A DNA stretch of 64,000 nt from Tenacibaculum larymnensis (GTDB taxonomy: Bacteria; Bacteroidota; Bacteroidia; Flavobacteriales; Flavobacteriaceae). Position numbers and translations under genes: made by a program. The notes beneath the pieces are model-generated. The model worked only from the letters and a program-made list of their open reading frames with translations, was not told the DNA's origin and searched no databases. Shown in pieces: positions 5,554-14,539 of the stretch (position 1 is its first letter; the number at the start of each line of letters is the position of its first letter). Location: the NCBI RefSeq assembly GCF_028829235.1, contig NZ_JAIWJY010000002.1, forward strand, positions 1 through 64,000. Direction: 5' to 3'.

Positions 5554-7548
5554 ATGATGAAAAGAATACTAGCATTTTTGCTTTGTTTTACCATTGGGTT
5601 TTCGGCAATGAGCCAAATTCATAATCCAATAGAGTGGAAAACAAGTGTAGAGAAAGTTTCTGAAACAAATTATAACCTAGTTAGTACAGCAACAATTCAA
5701 GGAAGTTGGCATTTGTACGCACAACAAGTTCCTAGTGGAGGACCTATTCCAACAACTTTTACGTATGATGATGACGGAGGAAAAATTAAAATTGTAGGAA
5801 ATACTACAGAGCCTGAAGGAGAAATTAAGTTTACAACACTTTTTGGTGAAGAAGGAATGAATATTAAATCCTTTGCACACAAAGCCGTTTTTAAACAAGA
5901 AATAGAGATAGTAGATACTAGTGTAAAAGAAATAAACGCTTTTGTGGAGTTTATCGCTTGTACTGATGAGATGTGTTTACCTCCAAAAGAAGTAGACTTG
6001 GCATTTGATTTAACAACGGCTACTAAAGCTTCTACAGGTACAGCAAATGAAACAAAAACAACAGATAAAGTAACTTCAAAAGAAACTAAAAAAGAAGAAA
6101 AGAAAGGTTTATGGGCTATTTTCTTTATTGCTTTTTTATCAGGTTTTGCCGCATTATTAACTCCATGTGTATTTCCAATGATACCGATGACAGTAAGCTT
6201 TTTTACGAAACAGAGTAAAAGTAAATCGGCAGGGATAAGAAATGCTATTATTTATGGATTATGCATTGTCGTAATCTATGTATTGTTAGGTTCTGGAGTA
6301 TCTTTTCTTTTTGGAGCAGATGCTTTAAACGCATTATCAACGAATGTTTGGTTTAATTTGATCTTCTTTTTAATCTTGGTGATCTTTGCTGTGTCTTTTT
6401 TAGGAGCTTTTGAAATTACCTTACCAAGTTCTTGGGCGACTAAAGTAGATTCGCAAGCCGATAGAGGAGGATTAATCGGAATCTTTTTTATGGCATTAGC
6501 CTTAGCAATTGTGTCTTTTTCTTGTACTGGGCCAATTGTAGGAACTTTGTTAGTAGAAGCTGCCTCAAAAGGAGGTGTGGCTCCAATTATAGGAATGTTA
6601 GGGTTCTCTTTAGCTATTGCACTACCATTTGCATTGTTTGCAGCTTTTCCAGGGTGGTTAAATTCATTACCAAAATCCGGAGGATGGTTAAATACTGTAA
6701 AAGTAGTTTTAGGTTTCTTAGAATTAGCTTTAGCATTTAAATTTTTATCAAATGCAGATTTAGTATTACAATTACATTTATTAGAAAGAGAAGTGTTTAT
6801 TGCTATTTGGATAGCTATTTTCGGAGCTTTAGCATTTTACTTATTCGGAAAAATACAGTTACCACATGATAGCCCAATCAGTCATGTTTCGGTTGGAAGA
6901 TTAAGTTTAGGGCTGGTAGTATTGTCTTTTACTATATATATGGTTCCAGGACTATGGGGAGCACCGTTAAACTTAATTAGTGCTTTTCCACCACCACAGC
7001 ATTACAGTGAATCACCTTACGGAGTTGGTTTTACTAAACAAGCAGTTGTAAGTTCAGGAAATCAAGAAAATGGACATGATAGTTTACCTGAAGGAGCACA
7101 CTTAATGCCTCCTCATGATATCATGTCGTTTCATGATTATGATAAAGGATTAGCTTATGCTAAAAAAGCAGGAAAACCTGTAATGCTAGATTTTACAGGA
7201 CATGCTTGTGTAAATTGTAGAAAAATGGAACAAAACGTTTGGGTAAAACCAAAAGTTTTAGATGTGCTAAAAAACAAAGTAGTGTTAATTTCTTTATATG
7301 TAGATGACAAAAGACCATTAGAAGAAGATGAAGTGGTTGAATCTAAGTTAAATCCTGGAAAGAAATTAAAATACATTGGTCAAAAATGGAGTGAAATGCA
7401 AACCATTAAATATAAAGCAAACTCACAACCATTTTATGTATTAATGAATCACGATGAATCAAACATAATTGATCCGATAGCCTACACACCAGATGTAGAT
7501 GAGTACTACAATTGGCTTGAAAATGGAATTACCAATTTTAAAAAGTAA
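5554..7548 (+). CDS. dsbD: Thiol:disulfide interchange protein DsbD
   Basis: A 664-residue three-domain protein. A signal peptide (1-20) leads to a DsbD-alpha domain with C136 and C141. The membrane domain (about 185-470) has the paired redox motifs TPCVFPMIP (C205) and SFSCTGP (C324). The C-terminal thioredoxin domain has HACVNC (C552, C555). Electrons from cytoplasmic thioredoxin pass through the membrane domain to the periplasmic domains to keep substrates reduced. All six expected cysteines are present. A strong terminator follows at 7571. Confidence 0.93.
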   Translation: MMKRILAFLLCFTIGFSAMSQIHNPIEWKTSVEKVSETNYNLVSTATIQGSWHLYAQQVPSGGPIPTTFTYDDDGGKIKIVGNTTEPEGEIKFTTLFGEEGMNIKSFAHKAVFKQEIEIVDTSVKEINAFVEFIACTDEMCLPPKEVDLAFDLTTATKASTGTANETKTTDKVTSKETKKEEKKGLWAIFFIAFLSGFAALLTPCVFPMIPMTVSFFTKQSKSKSAGIRNAIIYGLCIVVIYVLLGSGVSFLFGADALNALSTNVWFNLIFFLILVIFAVSFLGAFEITLPSSWATKVDSQADRGGLIGIFFMALALAIVSFSCTGPIVGTLLVEAASKGGVAPIIGMLGFSLAIALPFALFAAFPGWLNSLPKSGGWLNTVKVVLGFLELALAFKFLSNADLVLQLHLLEREVFIAIWIAIFGALAFYLFGKIQLPHDSPISHVSVGRLSLGLVVLSFTIYMVPGLWGAPLNLISAFPPPQHYSESPYGVGFTKQAVVSSGNQENGHDSLPEGAHLMPPHDIMSFHDYDKGLAYAKKAGKPVMLDFTGHACVNCRKMEQNVWVKPKVLDVLKNKVVLISLYVDDKRPLEEDEVVESKLNPGKKLKYIGQKWSEMQTIKYKANSQPFYVLMNHDESNIIDPIAYTPDVDEYYNWLENGITNFKK

Positions 7549-7570
7549 TTAAAAATTATATTATAAACAA

Positions 7571-7603
7571 AAAGCACTTTAGAAAAATCTAAGGTGCTTT
7601 TTT
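7571..7603 (+). terminator. Terminator after dsbD
   Basis: Thirteen-base arms AAAGCACTTTAGA / TCTAAGGTGCTTT (one T-G pair) around AAAA, then TTT. Confidence 0.88.
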
Positions 7604-7666
7604 GTTAAGTTAAGTTTTGGTAGAATTGTACAAAATAATGTAAGAGGTTCTTTTACAGTAGCTGTT

Positions 7667-7696
7667 TTGAAATTATCCATAAAATTCGTATCTTTG
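7667..7696 (+). promoter_or_regulatory. Consensus Bacteroidota promoter
   Basis: TTG (7667-7669), 19 nt, TATCTTTG (7689-7696). Both elements and the spacing match the -33/-7 consensus exactly. Predicted start of transcription is about 7700-7703. Confidence 0.8.
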
Positions 7697-7702
7697 TACG
7701 AT

Positions 7703-7804
7703 ATGGTAGATACTACACACGAGAAAAAAAATCAACGAGTTTTTACATTCAACTACCTTGTGTTCCGCAACCAATCGGACAAATTTATCCCACCAGGGTT
7801 CTAA
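7703..7804 (+). CDS. Short 33-codon ORF directly after a consensus promoter
   Basis: ATG six bases after the -7 element, giving a 33-residue peptide beginning MVDTTHEKKNQR and ending in SDKFIPPGF. I recognise no family. It could be a leader peptide for the operon that follows, a small protein, or chance. The exact promoter match just upstream is the main reason to list it; the leader would be almost absent. Confidence 0.35.
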   Translation: MVDTTHEKKNQRVFTFNYLVFRNQSDKFIPPGF

Positions 7805-8091
7805 ATTAAGTTTATAATAGCTTCTCCTTTTGAGAGAAGACTCTCTAATATATTTAAAAACACTTTGTAGAACTATTTGCCAGTAAAAAATAGATTTATA
7901 AAATGTTTTTTTTGACCTTACGAATATCGATTTATAGATAATCGTACACTTTTCGAAAAAAAGTATTTTGCATTAAAAGACAAACACCAAAAAATAGGTT
8001 TTGTATTTACTGCTATTTAAGTTTCAATAAAAAAAGAATTAAAGAAACTTATAATTATTACATGCCTATTCTTTTTTATAAAAATAAAATT

Positions 8092-8529
8092 ATGACAATA
8101 AAAACTTACGATGCATTTAATCGTATAACCCCTTTAGAAATAGAAAGAGTAACTAACTTTTTATACAAACACCTTGAAAAATATGGAGATGAAAAATCAG
8201 CAATTCGTAAAGCAATAGATTATGCAGCAAAAGAGAGAACAGGATTAGGTGGGTATGTTTTTACGATAGAAGATAAAGGTGAAATTGTAGGTGCGGTGGT
8301 AATCAATAAAACAGGAATGGACGAGTACATACCAGAGAATATTTTAGTATACATAGCTACGCACAATGAATATAGAGGAAAAGGAATTGGAAGAAAAATA
8401 ATGACACATGCTATTGAAAACTGTAAAGGAGATATTGCTTTACATGTAGAAAAAGACAATCCAGCTAAGTTTTTATACGAGAAACTAGGATTTACTACCC
8501 CGTATTTAGAAATGAGACTAAAGAGATAA
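8092..8529 (+). CDS. GNAT-family N-acetyltransferase
   Basis: From the ATG at 8092 the protein has 145 residues; an ATG at 8062 would add ten hydrophobic residues not typical of the family. The acetyl-CoA motif [10 protein letters not shown] is clear, preceded by a core strand (LVYIAT) and followed by [15 protein letters not shown]. The substrate is unknown. Its stop is 1 bp before the sigma-factor start, so they are co-transcribed. An aminoacyl or D-amino-acid N-acetylation role would suit the amidohydrolase and racemases further down, but that is speculation. Confidence 0.85.
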   Translation: MTIKTYDAFNRITPLEIERVTNFLYKHLEKYGDEKSAIRKAIDYAAKERTGLGGYVFTIEDKGEIVGAVVINKTGMDEYIPENILVYIATHNEYRGKGIGRKIMTHAIENCKGDIALHVEKDNPAKFLYEKLGFTTPYLEMRLKR

Positions 8530-8530
8530 T

Positions 8531-9394
8531 ATGAGACAGTTAAAAATAATAAAACAAGTTACCAATAGAGAATCGAAATCTATTGAGAAGTACTTACAAG
8601 AAATTGGTAAGATTGATTTGATTACTGCAGATGAAGAGGTTGAATTAGCTCAAAAAATCAAGGCAGGAGACCAACGAGCATTAGAAACTTTGGTAAATGC
8701 AAATTTACGTTTTGTTGTTTCGGTAGCAAAACAATACCAAAACCAAGGTTTACGACTTTCTGACTTAATTAATGAAGGAAATATAGGATTAGTGAAGGCA
8801 GCAAGACGTTTTGATGAAACACGGGGGTTTAAATTTATATCGTATGCAGTTTGGTGGATACGTCAATCTATTTTACAAGCTTTAGCAGAACAGTCTCGTG
8901 TAGTTCGCTTACCACTGAATAAAATAGGAAGTATAAGTAAAATAAATAAGGCAGTTTCTAAACTTGAACAAAGTAATGAACGTATGCCAACACCAGAAGA
9001 AATAGCTAAAGTTTTAGATATGACAGTTTCAGACGTAAAACAGTCAATGAAAAACTCAGGAAGGCATATTTCTATGGACGCCCCTTTAAAAGAAGGAGAA
9101 ACATCAAATTTATATGACGTTATAAGAGCTTCAGAAGCGCCTAAACCAGATAAGGATTTAATGCAAGAATCTCTGCAATTAGAAATCAGTAGAAGTTTAG
9201 AAACACTATCTCCAAGAGAGTCAGATATCATAAAGTTATTTTACGGTTTGGAAAATTACCGACCTATGAGTTTAACTGAAATAGGAGAAACTTTTGACTT
9301 AACAAGAGAGCGTGTACGCCAAATTAAAGAAAAAGGACTTAGAAGACTTAAACAAAGATCGAGAACCAAAGTGTTACAAACTTATTTAGGATAG
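8531..9394 (+). CDS. RpoD/SigA-family sigma factor, probably a second copy
   Basis: A 287-residue sigma-70 protein with region 1.2 ([10 protein letters not shown]), region 2 ([22 protein letters not shown]), region 3 and region 4 ([49 protein letters not shown]). Length and layout match the short primary sigma factor of Bacteroidota. Several positions differ from the housekeeping sequence as I remember it (GLRLSDL, the [11 protein letters not shown] stretch, the C-terminal [14 protein letters not shown]), so I infer a paralogue. Its position between GNAT and bS21 genes in a catabolic-looking operon supports that. Regions 2.4 and 4.2 are intact and it should recognise standard promoters. Confidence 0.9.
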   Translation: MRQLKIIKQVTNRESKSIEKYLQEIGKIDLITADEEVELAQKIKAGDQRALETLVNANLRFVVSVAKQYQNQGLRLSDLINEGNIGLVKAARRFDETRGFKFISYAVWWIRQSILQALAEQSRVVRLPLNKIGSISKINKAVSKLEQSNERMPTPEEIAKVLDMTVSDVKQSMKNSGRHISMDAPLKEGETSNLYDVIRASEAPKPDKDLMQESLQLEISRSLETLSPRESDIIKLFYGLENYRPMSLTEIGETFDLTRERVRQIKEKGLRRLKQRSRTKVLQTYLG

Positions 9395-9450
9395 TTTCGA
9401 CTTTATTTAATTGAATTAAAACAGAGATAATAATTTAAAAAATATATAGT

Positions 9451-9645
9451 ATGTTAATAATACAGGTAAAAGAAGGTGAGAACATTGACAGAGCGATTAA
9501 ACGCTACAGAAGAAAATATAGGAATACAAAAGTATTACAAGAAATAAGAGAAAGAAAAGAATATACAAAACCATCTGTAAGTAGAAGGGAGCAATTAAAA
9601 AAGGCTCAGTACAAAGAGCAGTTTTTATTAGAGCAGGAAAAGTAA
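9451..9645 (+). CDS. rpsU: Ribosomal protein bS21, probably a second copy
   Basis: A 64-residue basic protein with the bS21 start MLIIQVKEGENIDRAIKRYRRK and helical tail. bS21 binds near the 3' end of 16S rRNA; in Flavobacteriia it helps hide the anti-Shine-Dalgarno sequence. The sequence differs from the flavobacterial housekeeping form as I recall it, mainly in the middle and C-terminus, so a paralogue is inferred. No Shine-Dalgarno is visible before the ATG (upstream is A/T only). It lies between the sigma gene (56 bp) and the symporter (3 bp). Confidence 0.88.
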   Translation: MLIIQVKEGENIDRAIKRYRRKYRNTKVLQEIRERKEYTKPSVSRREQLKKAQYKEQFLLEQEK

Positions 9646-9648
9646 GAT

Positions 9649-11082
9649 ATGGATATACATTTTATTGATCTATTAATATTTGTGTTATATCTGGTTTTTA
9701 TGCTTGGAGTAGGAGTTTACTTCATGAATAAAAACAAATCAAAAGAAGATTACTATGTAGGAGGAAGAAATATGTCAGCAGGTCATATAGGACTGTCTGT
9801 TGTCGCAACTGATGTTGGAGGAGGTTTTTCTATTGGCTTAGGAGGTCTTGGTTTTTTAATGGGACTCTCCGGTAGCTGGATGCTTTTTACAGGGTTATTA
9901 GGTGCTTGGATAAGCGCCGTTTTTTTGATCCCTAAAGTATACCCTATCGCTAAGAAACATCACTTTTTAACATTTCCAGAGTCATTAGCATTTCACTACA
10001 ATGCGAAAGTGGCACTAATGGCAGGAATTATCTCGCTAATAGGTTATATCGGCTTCACAAGTTCACAAATTTTAGCAGGAGCAAAACTAGCATCGGCCAC
10101 ATTTCCATCAATATCTATAACAAAAGCAGTTTTAATTATGGGAGTTATAGCTGTTGTGTATACAGTTATAGGAGGAATTAAGGCTGTAATTTATACAGAT
10201 ACCATTCAGTGGATAATCCTAATGGTAGGATTAATAGGCATTGGAATACCTATTGGTTATATAGAAGTAGGAGGATGGAGCGGAATAAAAGGAATTTTAC
10301 CAGCCAGTTTTTTATCACTAACAAACGTTTCGTTTATAGATATGTTTAACTGGATAATTACCATTGTACCTATTTGGTTTGTTGGAATGACTTTGTATCA
10401 ACGAATTTATGCCTGTAAAGATGAAAAAACAGCTAAAAAGGCATGGAGAGTTGCAGGGCTGTTTGAATATCCAATAATGGCATTTATGGGAGTTGCTTTA
10501 GGATTATTTTCAAGAGTAGCTTACGAACAAGGAATGTTTGCTAGTATAGGTTATGCACCAGGAGTAGAACTAGATGCAGAGTTAGGGCTTCCGTTGTTAT
10601 TAAGAAGTATTTTACCAGTAGGTTTAATGGGCTTAATGATGTCAGCTTATTTTTCAGCAATTATGTCTACAGCAGATAGTTGTTTAATGGCAGCATCAGG
10701 AAACCTAACAACAGACATTTTTGGGTATTTTAAGAAGAGTATTAGTATAAAAAACTCACAACTTATAACTTTTTTAATAGGAGGTTTAGCCATTGTATTA
10801 GCAACAAAAATGCAAAATGTATTAGAGTTGATGTTGTATTCCTATGCTTTTATGGTATCAGGTTTATTAGTTCCTGTTTTAGGAACATTATTGTTAAAAA
10901 AACCTTCGCCTATAGCAGCCTTTTATGCTATGATTTCAGGAGGGTTGACCACTTTGTTATTAATTATTATAGAAGTAAAATTACCTTTTGGCTTAGATGC
11001 AAATTTCTTTGGAATTACACTATCTGCCATTGTATTTTCAATAATTCAGTTAATAAACAACCAAAAAACATGGAAAGCCTAA
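9649..11082 (+). CDS. Sodium:solute symporter (SSS family)
   Basis: A 477-residue protein with about 13 membrane helices. The family start is clear (DYYVGGRNMSAGHIGLSVVATDVGGG), as are the TVIGGIKAVIYTD segment and the SAYFSAIMSTADSCLMAASG signature near residue 340, which holds sodium-site residues. SSS carriers import amino acids, sugars or organic acids with Na+. The substrate cannot be read from sequence; the operon suggests an N-acylated or D-amino acid, or a peptide. The 3' end overlaps the amidohydrolase gene by 13 bp. Confidence 0.92.
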   Translation: MDIHFIDLLIFVLYLVFMLGVGVYFMNKNKSKEDYYVGGRNMSAGHIGLSVVATDVGGGFSIGLGGLGFLMGLSGSWMLFTGLLGAWISAVFLIPKVYPIAKKHHFLTFPESLAFHYNAKVALMAGIISLIGYIGFTSSQILAGAKLASATFPSISITKAVLIMGVIAVVYTVIGGIKAVIYTDTIQWIILMVGLIGIGIPIGYIEVGGWSGIKGILPASFLSLTNVSFIDMFNWIITIVPIWFVGMTLYQRIYACKDEKTAKKAWRVAGLFEYPIMAFMGVALGLFSRVAYEQGMFASIGYAPGVELDAELGLPLLLRSILPVGLMGLMMSAYFSAIMSTADSCLMAASGNLTTDIFGYFKKSISIKNSQLITFLIGGLAIVLATKMQNVLELMLYSYAFMVSGLLVPVLGTLLLKKPSPIAAFYAMISGGLTTLLLIIIEVKLPFGLDANFFGITLSAIVFSIIQLINNQKTWKA

Positions 11083-12203
11083 AGGATACTTTAGAGAAGA
11101 TTAGAAAAGAATTGCATAAGTTTCCTGAAGTTTCTGAAGAAGAATATGAAACTAAGAAAAGAATACAAGCTTTTTTAAAAAAGCATACCTCTTGTGATGT
11201 ATTACCAGTAGCTAAAACAGGACTGTTAGCAATTTTTAATGGAAATAAAGAGGGAAAAACAGTTATGCTTAGGGCAGACATAGATGCGTTGCCTATTCAA
11301 GAAGTAAATAGTTTTGAACATAAATCTTTAAATGAAGGAGTCTCACATAAATGTGGACACGATGGACATACAGCAATATTACTTGGAGTAGCAAAACTTC
11401 TTACAGAAAATCCACTGTCTAAAGGAAAAGTAGTATTGCTTTTTCAACCTTCTGAAGAAAATGGAAGGGGAGCACAATCAGTTTTAGAAGACTCTTCTTT
11501 TAAGCAACTCAATATAGACTATGCTTTTGCATTACACAATTTACCAGGTTTTACTAAACAAGAAATAGTTGTAAAAGAGAACGAGTTTACTAGCAATGTA
11601 AAAAGTGTTGTAATTACTTTAGAAGGAAAAACAGCGCATGCAGCAGAACCAGAAAAAGGATACAATCCAGCTAACGCTATTGTTGAAATTCTTCATTTTG
11701 TAAGACAAGAAACTAAAAATATACCAGAAGATTCCGATTTCTTTTTAGCTACTCCCGTACACGTAACTATGGGAGAAAAAGCTTATGGAGTATCAGCTGG
11801 ATATGGAGAAGTACATCTCACATTACGAAGTTGGAGTACAAGTTTAATGAAAGAAAAACAGAATAACCTAGAACAACTACTTCAAAAACTCGAAGAGAAA
11901 GAAAGATTGAGTATCAATACTTCTTGGTTTGAAGAATTTTACGCAAATAAAAATAATAAAGAAGCTGTTGAGTACATTAAAAAGGCTGCAAAAAAACAAG
12001 ATTTATCAATTAATGAAATAAATACTCCGTTTAAATGGGGAGAAGACTTCGGGCTGTTTACGCAACAGTTTAAAGGAGCCATATTTGGACTAGGAGCTGG
12101 AAAAGATACACCAGCGTTGCATAATCCAGATTATGATTTTCCTGATGAAATAACAGTAACAGGAGCACAATTATTTTATAATATTTTAAAAGAAATTCAA
12201 TAA
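11070..12203 (+). CDS. M20-family amidohydrolase (hippurate/IAA-amino acid hydrolase type)
   Basis: A 377-residue metallopeptidase. Metal and catalytic motifs in order: LRADIDALP near 68, HKCGHDGHTAILLG near 93-105 with the cysteine and histidines typical of the N-acyl amino acid hydrolase subfamily, FQPSEENGRGA near 130, ALHNLPG near 153 and a C-terminal ALHNPDYDFPDE. These enzymes split N-acyl amino acids or small amides. There is no signal peptide, so it acts in the cytoplasm on something probably imported by the overlapping symporter gene. Confidence 0.9.
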   Translation: MESLKDTLEKIRKELHKFPEVSEEEYETKKRIQAFLKKHTSCDVLPVAKTGLLAIFNGNKEGKTVMLRADIDALPIQEVNSFEHKSLNEGVSHKCGHDGHTAILLGVAKLLTENPLSKGKVVLLFQPSEENGRGAQSVLEDSSFKQLNIDYAFALHNLPGFTKQEIVVKENEFTSNVKSVVITLEGKTAHAAEPEKGYNPANAIVEILHFVRQETKNIPEDSDFFLATPVHVTMGEKAYGVSAGYGEVHLTLRSWSTSLMKEKQNNLEQLLQKLEEKERLSINTSWFEEFYANKNNKEAVEYIKKAAKKQDLSINEINTPFKWGEDFGLFTQQFKGAIFGLGAGKDTPALHNPDYDFPDEITVTGAQLFYNILKEIQ

Positions 12204-12205
12204 TA

Positions 12206-13360
12206 ATGACTCATACATCGTATTTAGAATTATCTGAATCAGCTATAAAAAATAATATCAATTTTATACGTGGAATAATAGGAGAGACAACTGTTTTTTC
12301 ATCGGTAGTAAAAGGTAATGCTTACGGTCATGGTATTAAAACTTACTGCATGTTAGCATATAAGTATGGCGTAAGACATTTTAGTGTTTCTGATGCAAAT
12401 GAGGCTTTTGATGTAAAAAAAACACTACCTTTTGAAGATGTAACCATTATGATAATGGGTATGATTGAAAACAGTCAATTGCCATGGGCAGTGGAAAACG
12501 GTATAGAGTTTTTTGTTTTTGAAGAAAATAGACTTCAGAAAGCAATAGAAGCGGCAAAAAAAGTAAAAAGAAGAGCTAAAATTCATTTAGAAATAGAAAC
12601 AGGAATGAATAGAACAGGATTTATTCCAAAAGAGGCAACAAGAGTTCTTAAGTATATAGAAAAGGAAAATGAGTTTATTGATGTAAAAGGAGTTTGTTCT
12701 CATTTAGCTGGAGCAGAAAGTATATCAAATTACAAAAGGATAACTGATCAAAAGAAAAAATTTAAAAATGTAAGAAAGAGAATAAAAGAACTTGATTTAT
12801 TTAATCCAACATATCATTTAGCAAGTTCAGCAGCTACAATAAGATATCCAACTACAAGGTTAGACTTGGTAAGAGTTGGTATTTTACAGTTTGGTTTTTT
12901 TCCAACAAAAGAAATATTGGTCCATTATTTAACCAAAGAGAAAACTGTAGAGAACCCGCTAAAAAGAATTATATCTTGGAAAACAGAAGTAATGGATGTT
13001 AAAACTATAAAGGCAGGTCAATTTATAGGTTATGGTACATCGTACTTTACAAATCAAGAAACTAAGATAGCAATTATACCTGTGGGATATTCCTCAGGAT
13101 ACAGTCGTTCTTTAAGTAATAAAGGAAAAGTTTTAATAAGAGGACAACGACATAAAATAATAGGAACTATTAATATGAATATGATGGCGGTGGATATAAC
13201 ACATGCCGATACTATTGAAAAAGGAGATGAGGTTGTATTAATTGGAAGTCAAGGTGATGTTGAAATAACAGTTTCATCATTCAACGATTCAATACAAATC
13301 ATTAATTATGAATTATTAACACGACTTCCTGAGAATTTACCAAGAATAATAACAAAATAA
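12206..13360 (+). CDS. Alanine racemase-family enzyme (fold-type III PLP)
   Basis: A 384-residue enzyme. The PLP lysine lies in SSVVKGNAYGHG near residue 37, and the second catalytic region reads VGYSSGYSRSLSNKG with its tyrosine near 298, followed by INMNMMAVDIT. Both halves of the alanine racemase active site are therefore present. The housekeeping racemase for cell-wall D-Ala would normally sit elsewhere; here it is 2 bp after an amidohydrolase gene and 2 bp before a second racemase, so a catabolic or specialised role is likely. The substrate may not be alanine. Confidence 0.88.
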   Translation: MTHTSYLELSESAIKNNINFIRGIIGETTVFSSVVKGNAYGHGIKTYCMLAYKYGVRHFSVSDANEAFDVKKTLPFEDVTIMIMGMIENSQLPWAVENGIEFFVFEENRLQKAIEAAKKVKRRAKIHLEIETGMNRTGFIPKEATRVLKYIEKENEFIDVKGVCSHLAGAESISNYKRITDQKKKFKNVRKRIKELDLFNPTYHLASSAATIRYPTTRLDLVRVGILQFGFFPTKEILVHYLTKEKTVENPLKRIISWKTEVMDVKTIKAGQFIGYGTSYFTNQETKIAIIPVGYSSGYSRSLSNKGKVLIRGQRHKIIGTINMNMMAVDITHADTIEKGDEVVLIGSQGDVEITVSSFNDSIQIINYELLTRLPENLPRIITK

Positions 13361-13362
13361 TT

Positions 13363-14469
13363 ATGGCAGAATTAATTATATATTCTGAAAGAATAAAGGA
13401 CAACATAAAAAAACTAAGTAACTTTTTTGAGAAAAATCATATAGAATGGAGTTTGGTAACAAAAGTTTTCTCAGGGGATAAAACATTTTTAAAAGCAATT
13501 TTAACTCCAGATGTAACCGAAAAAATAAACTCAATTGGAGATTCTAGATTAACCAGTTTACGTAATCTAAGAGAAGTAAACCCAGATTTACGAACGATAT
13601 ATATAAAACCTCCAGCCAATATTTATGCAGATGATGTGGTAGAGTATGCAGATATTTCTTTAAATAGCTCACTATCTACTATTAAGAACTTAAATAAGGC
13701 TGCAAAAAAGAAGGGCAAGATTCATAAAATTATTATTATGATTGAACTCGGAGAGCTGAGAGAAGGAGTGAAGAGAGTAGATATACTTGATTTTTATGAG
13801 CAGGTTTTTGAGTTGTCTAATATTGAAGTAATAGGTATAGGATCGAATTTAGGGTGTATGTATGGAGTAGAACCTACATATGATAAGCTATTACAATTAT
13901 CTTTATATAAGGAACTTATATCGGCAAAATTTAATAAAGAGCTAAAATATGTTTCAGGAGGAACATCAATTACATTACCATTGGTAGAAAATAAAGTTGT
14001 TCCGAAAGACATTAATCATTTTAGAATTGGAGAAGCTGCCTTTTTCGGTGTAAGCCCGTTAGAAAATAAACGATTTCAAGATTTACACACGGAAACATTT
14101 GAGTTTTATGCCAACGTAATAGAGTTAGAAAAAAAGAAAATAGTGCCTGATGGTATTATTAGTGAAGCTAGTATTGGTCATACCTCAGAATATGATGAAA
14201 GTGATATACAAGAAACATCTTACAAGGCTATCTTAGATTTTGGTTTGTTAGATGTAGATAAAGATGATATTGAAGTTGAAGATAAAGATATTTCTTTTGT
14301 TGGGATAACTTCCGATATGTTAGTAATTGATGTAGGATTGAATAAAGATGAATCAGGAAAAATAAAGTATAAAGTAGGTGATAAGGTTAAGTTTAAGCTT
14401 AGTTATATGGGCGTTGCTAGACTTTTGATTTCTAAGTTTATAGATAAAGTATACGTAAAAGACATTTAA
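13363..14469 (+). CDS. Alanine/ornithine racemase-family PLP enzyme
   Basis: A 368-residue fold-type III PLP enzyme. The N-terminal barrel has SLVTKVFSGD with the likely PLP lysine near 34, GDSRLTSLRNL near 65, and a phosphate-site region around VSGGTSITLP near 200. IELGELREGV and GSNLGCMYGVEPT resemble ornithine racemase from amino-acid-fermenting clostridia as I remember it. Last gene of the seven-gene run, 2 bp after the alanine racemase-like gene, and followed by a bidirectional terminator. Two racemases in a row are odd for cell-wall synthesis and point to amino acid use. Confidence 0.82.
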   Translation: MAELIIYSERIKDNIKKLSNFFEKNHIEWSLVTKVFSGDKTFLKAILTPDVTEKINSIGDSRLTSLRNLREVNPDLRTIYIKPPANIYADDVVEYADISLNSSLSTIKNLNKAAKKKGKIHKIIIMIELGELREGVKRVDILDFYEQVFELSNIEVIGIGSNLGCMYGVEPTYDKLLQLSLYKELISAKFNKELKYVSGGTSITLPLVENKVVPKDINHFRIGEAAFFGVSPLENKRFQDLHTETFEFYANVIELEKKKIVPDGIISEASIGHTSEYDESDIQETSYKAILDFGLLDVDKDDIEVEDKDISFVGITSDMLVIDVGLNKDESGKIKYKVGDKVKFKLSYMGVARLLISKFIDKVYVKDI

Positions 14470-14495
14470 AAGTCTGTTTTTTTATTGTTTGTTTT

Positions 14496-14537
14496 AAAAA
14501 AACTCAAGAGCTATTATTTTAGTTTCTTGAGTTTTTA
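14496..14537. terminator. Bidirectional terminator between convergent operons
   Basis: AACTCAAGA (14501-14509) and TCTTGAGTT (14525-14533) with A and T runs on both sides, so it can end both the racemase operon (+) and the hydroxyproline operon (-). Confidence 0.85.
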
Positions 14538-14539
14538 AT

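Larger units (their letters stand above)
7605..8091 (+). other. Long intergenic leader before the sigma/bS21 operon
   Basis: This 487-bp stretch holds a consensus promoter (7667-7696), a 33-codon ORF (7703-7804) and two overlapping short hairpins (7821-7845). The rest, 7846-8091, is AT-rich with no ORF or clear promoter seen. If transcription runs on, the GNAT-sigma-bS21 operon has a 5' leader of roughly 390 nt with an upstream ORF, which suggests attenuation control; that is inference. Confidence 0.5.
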
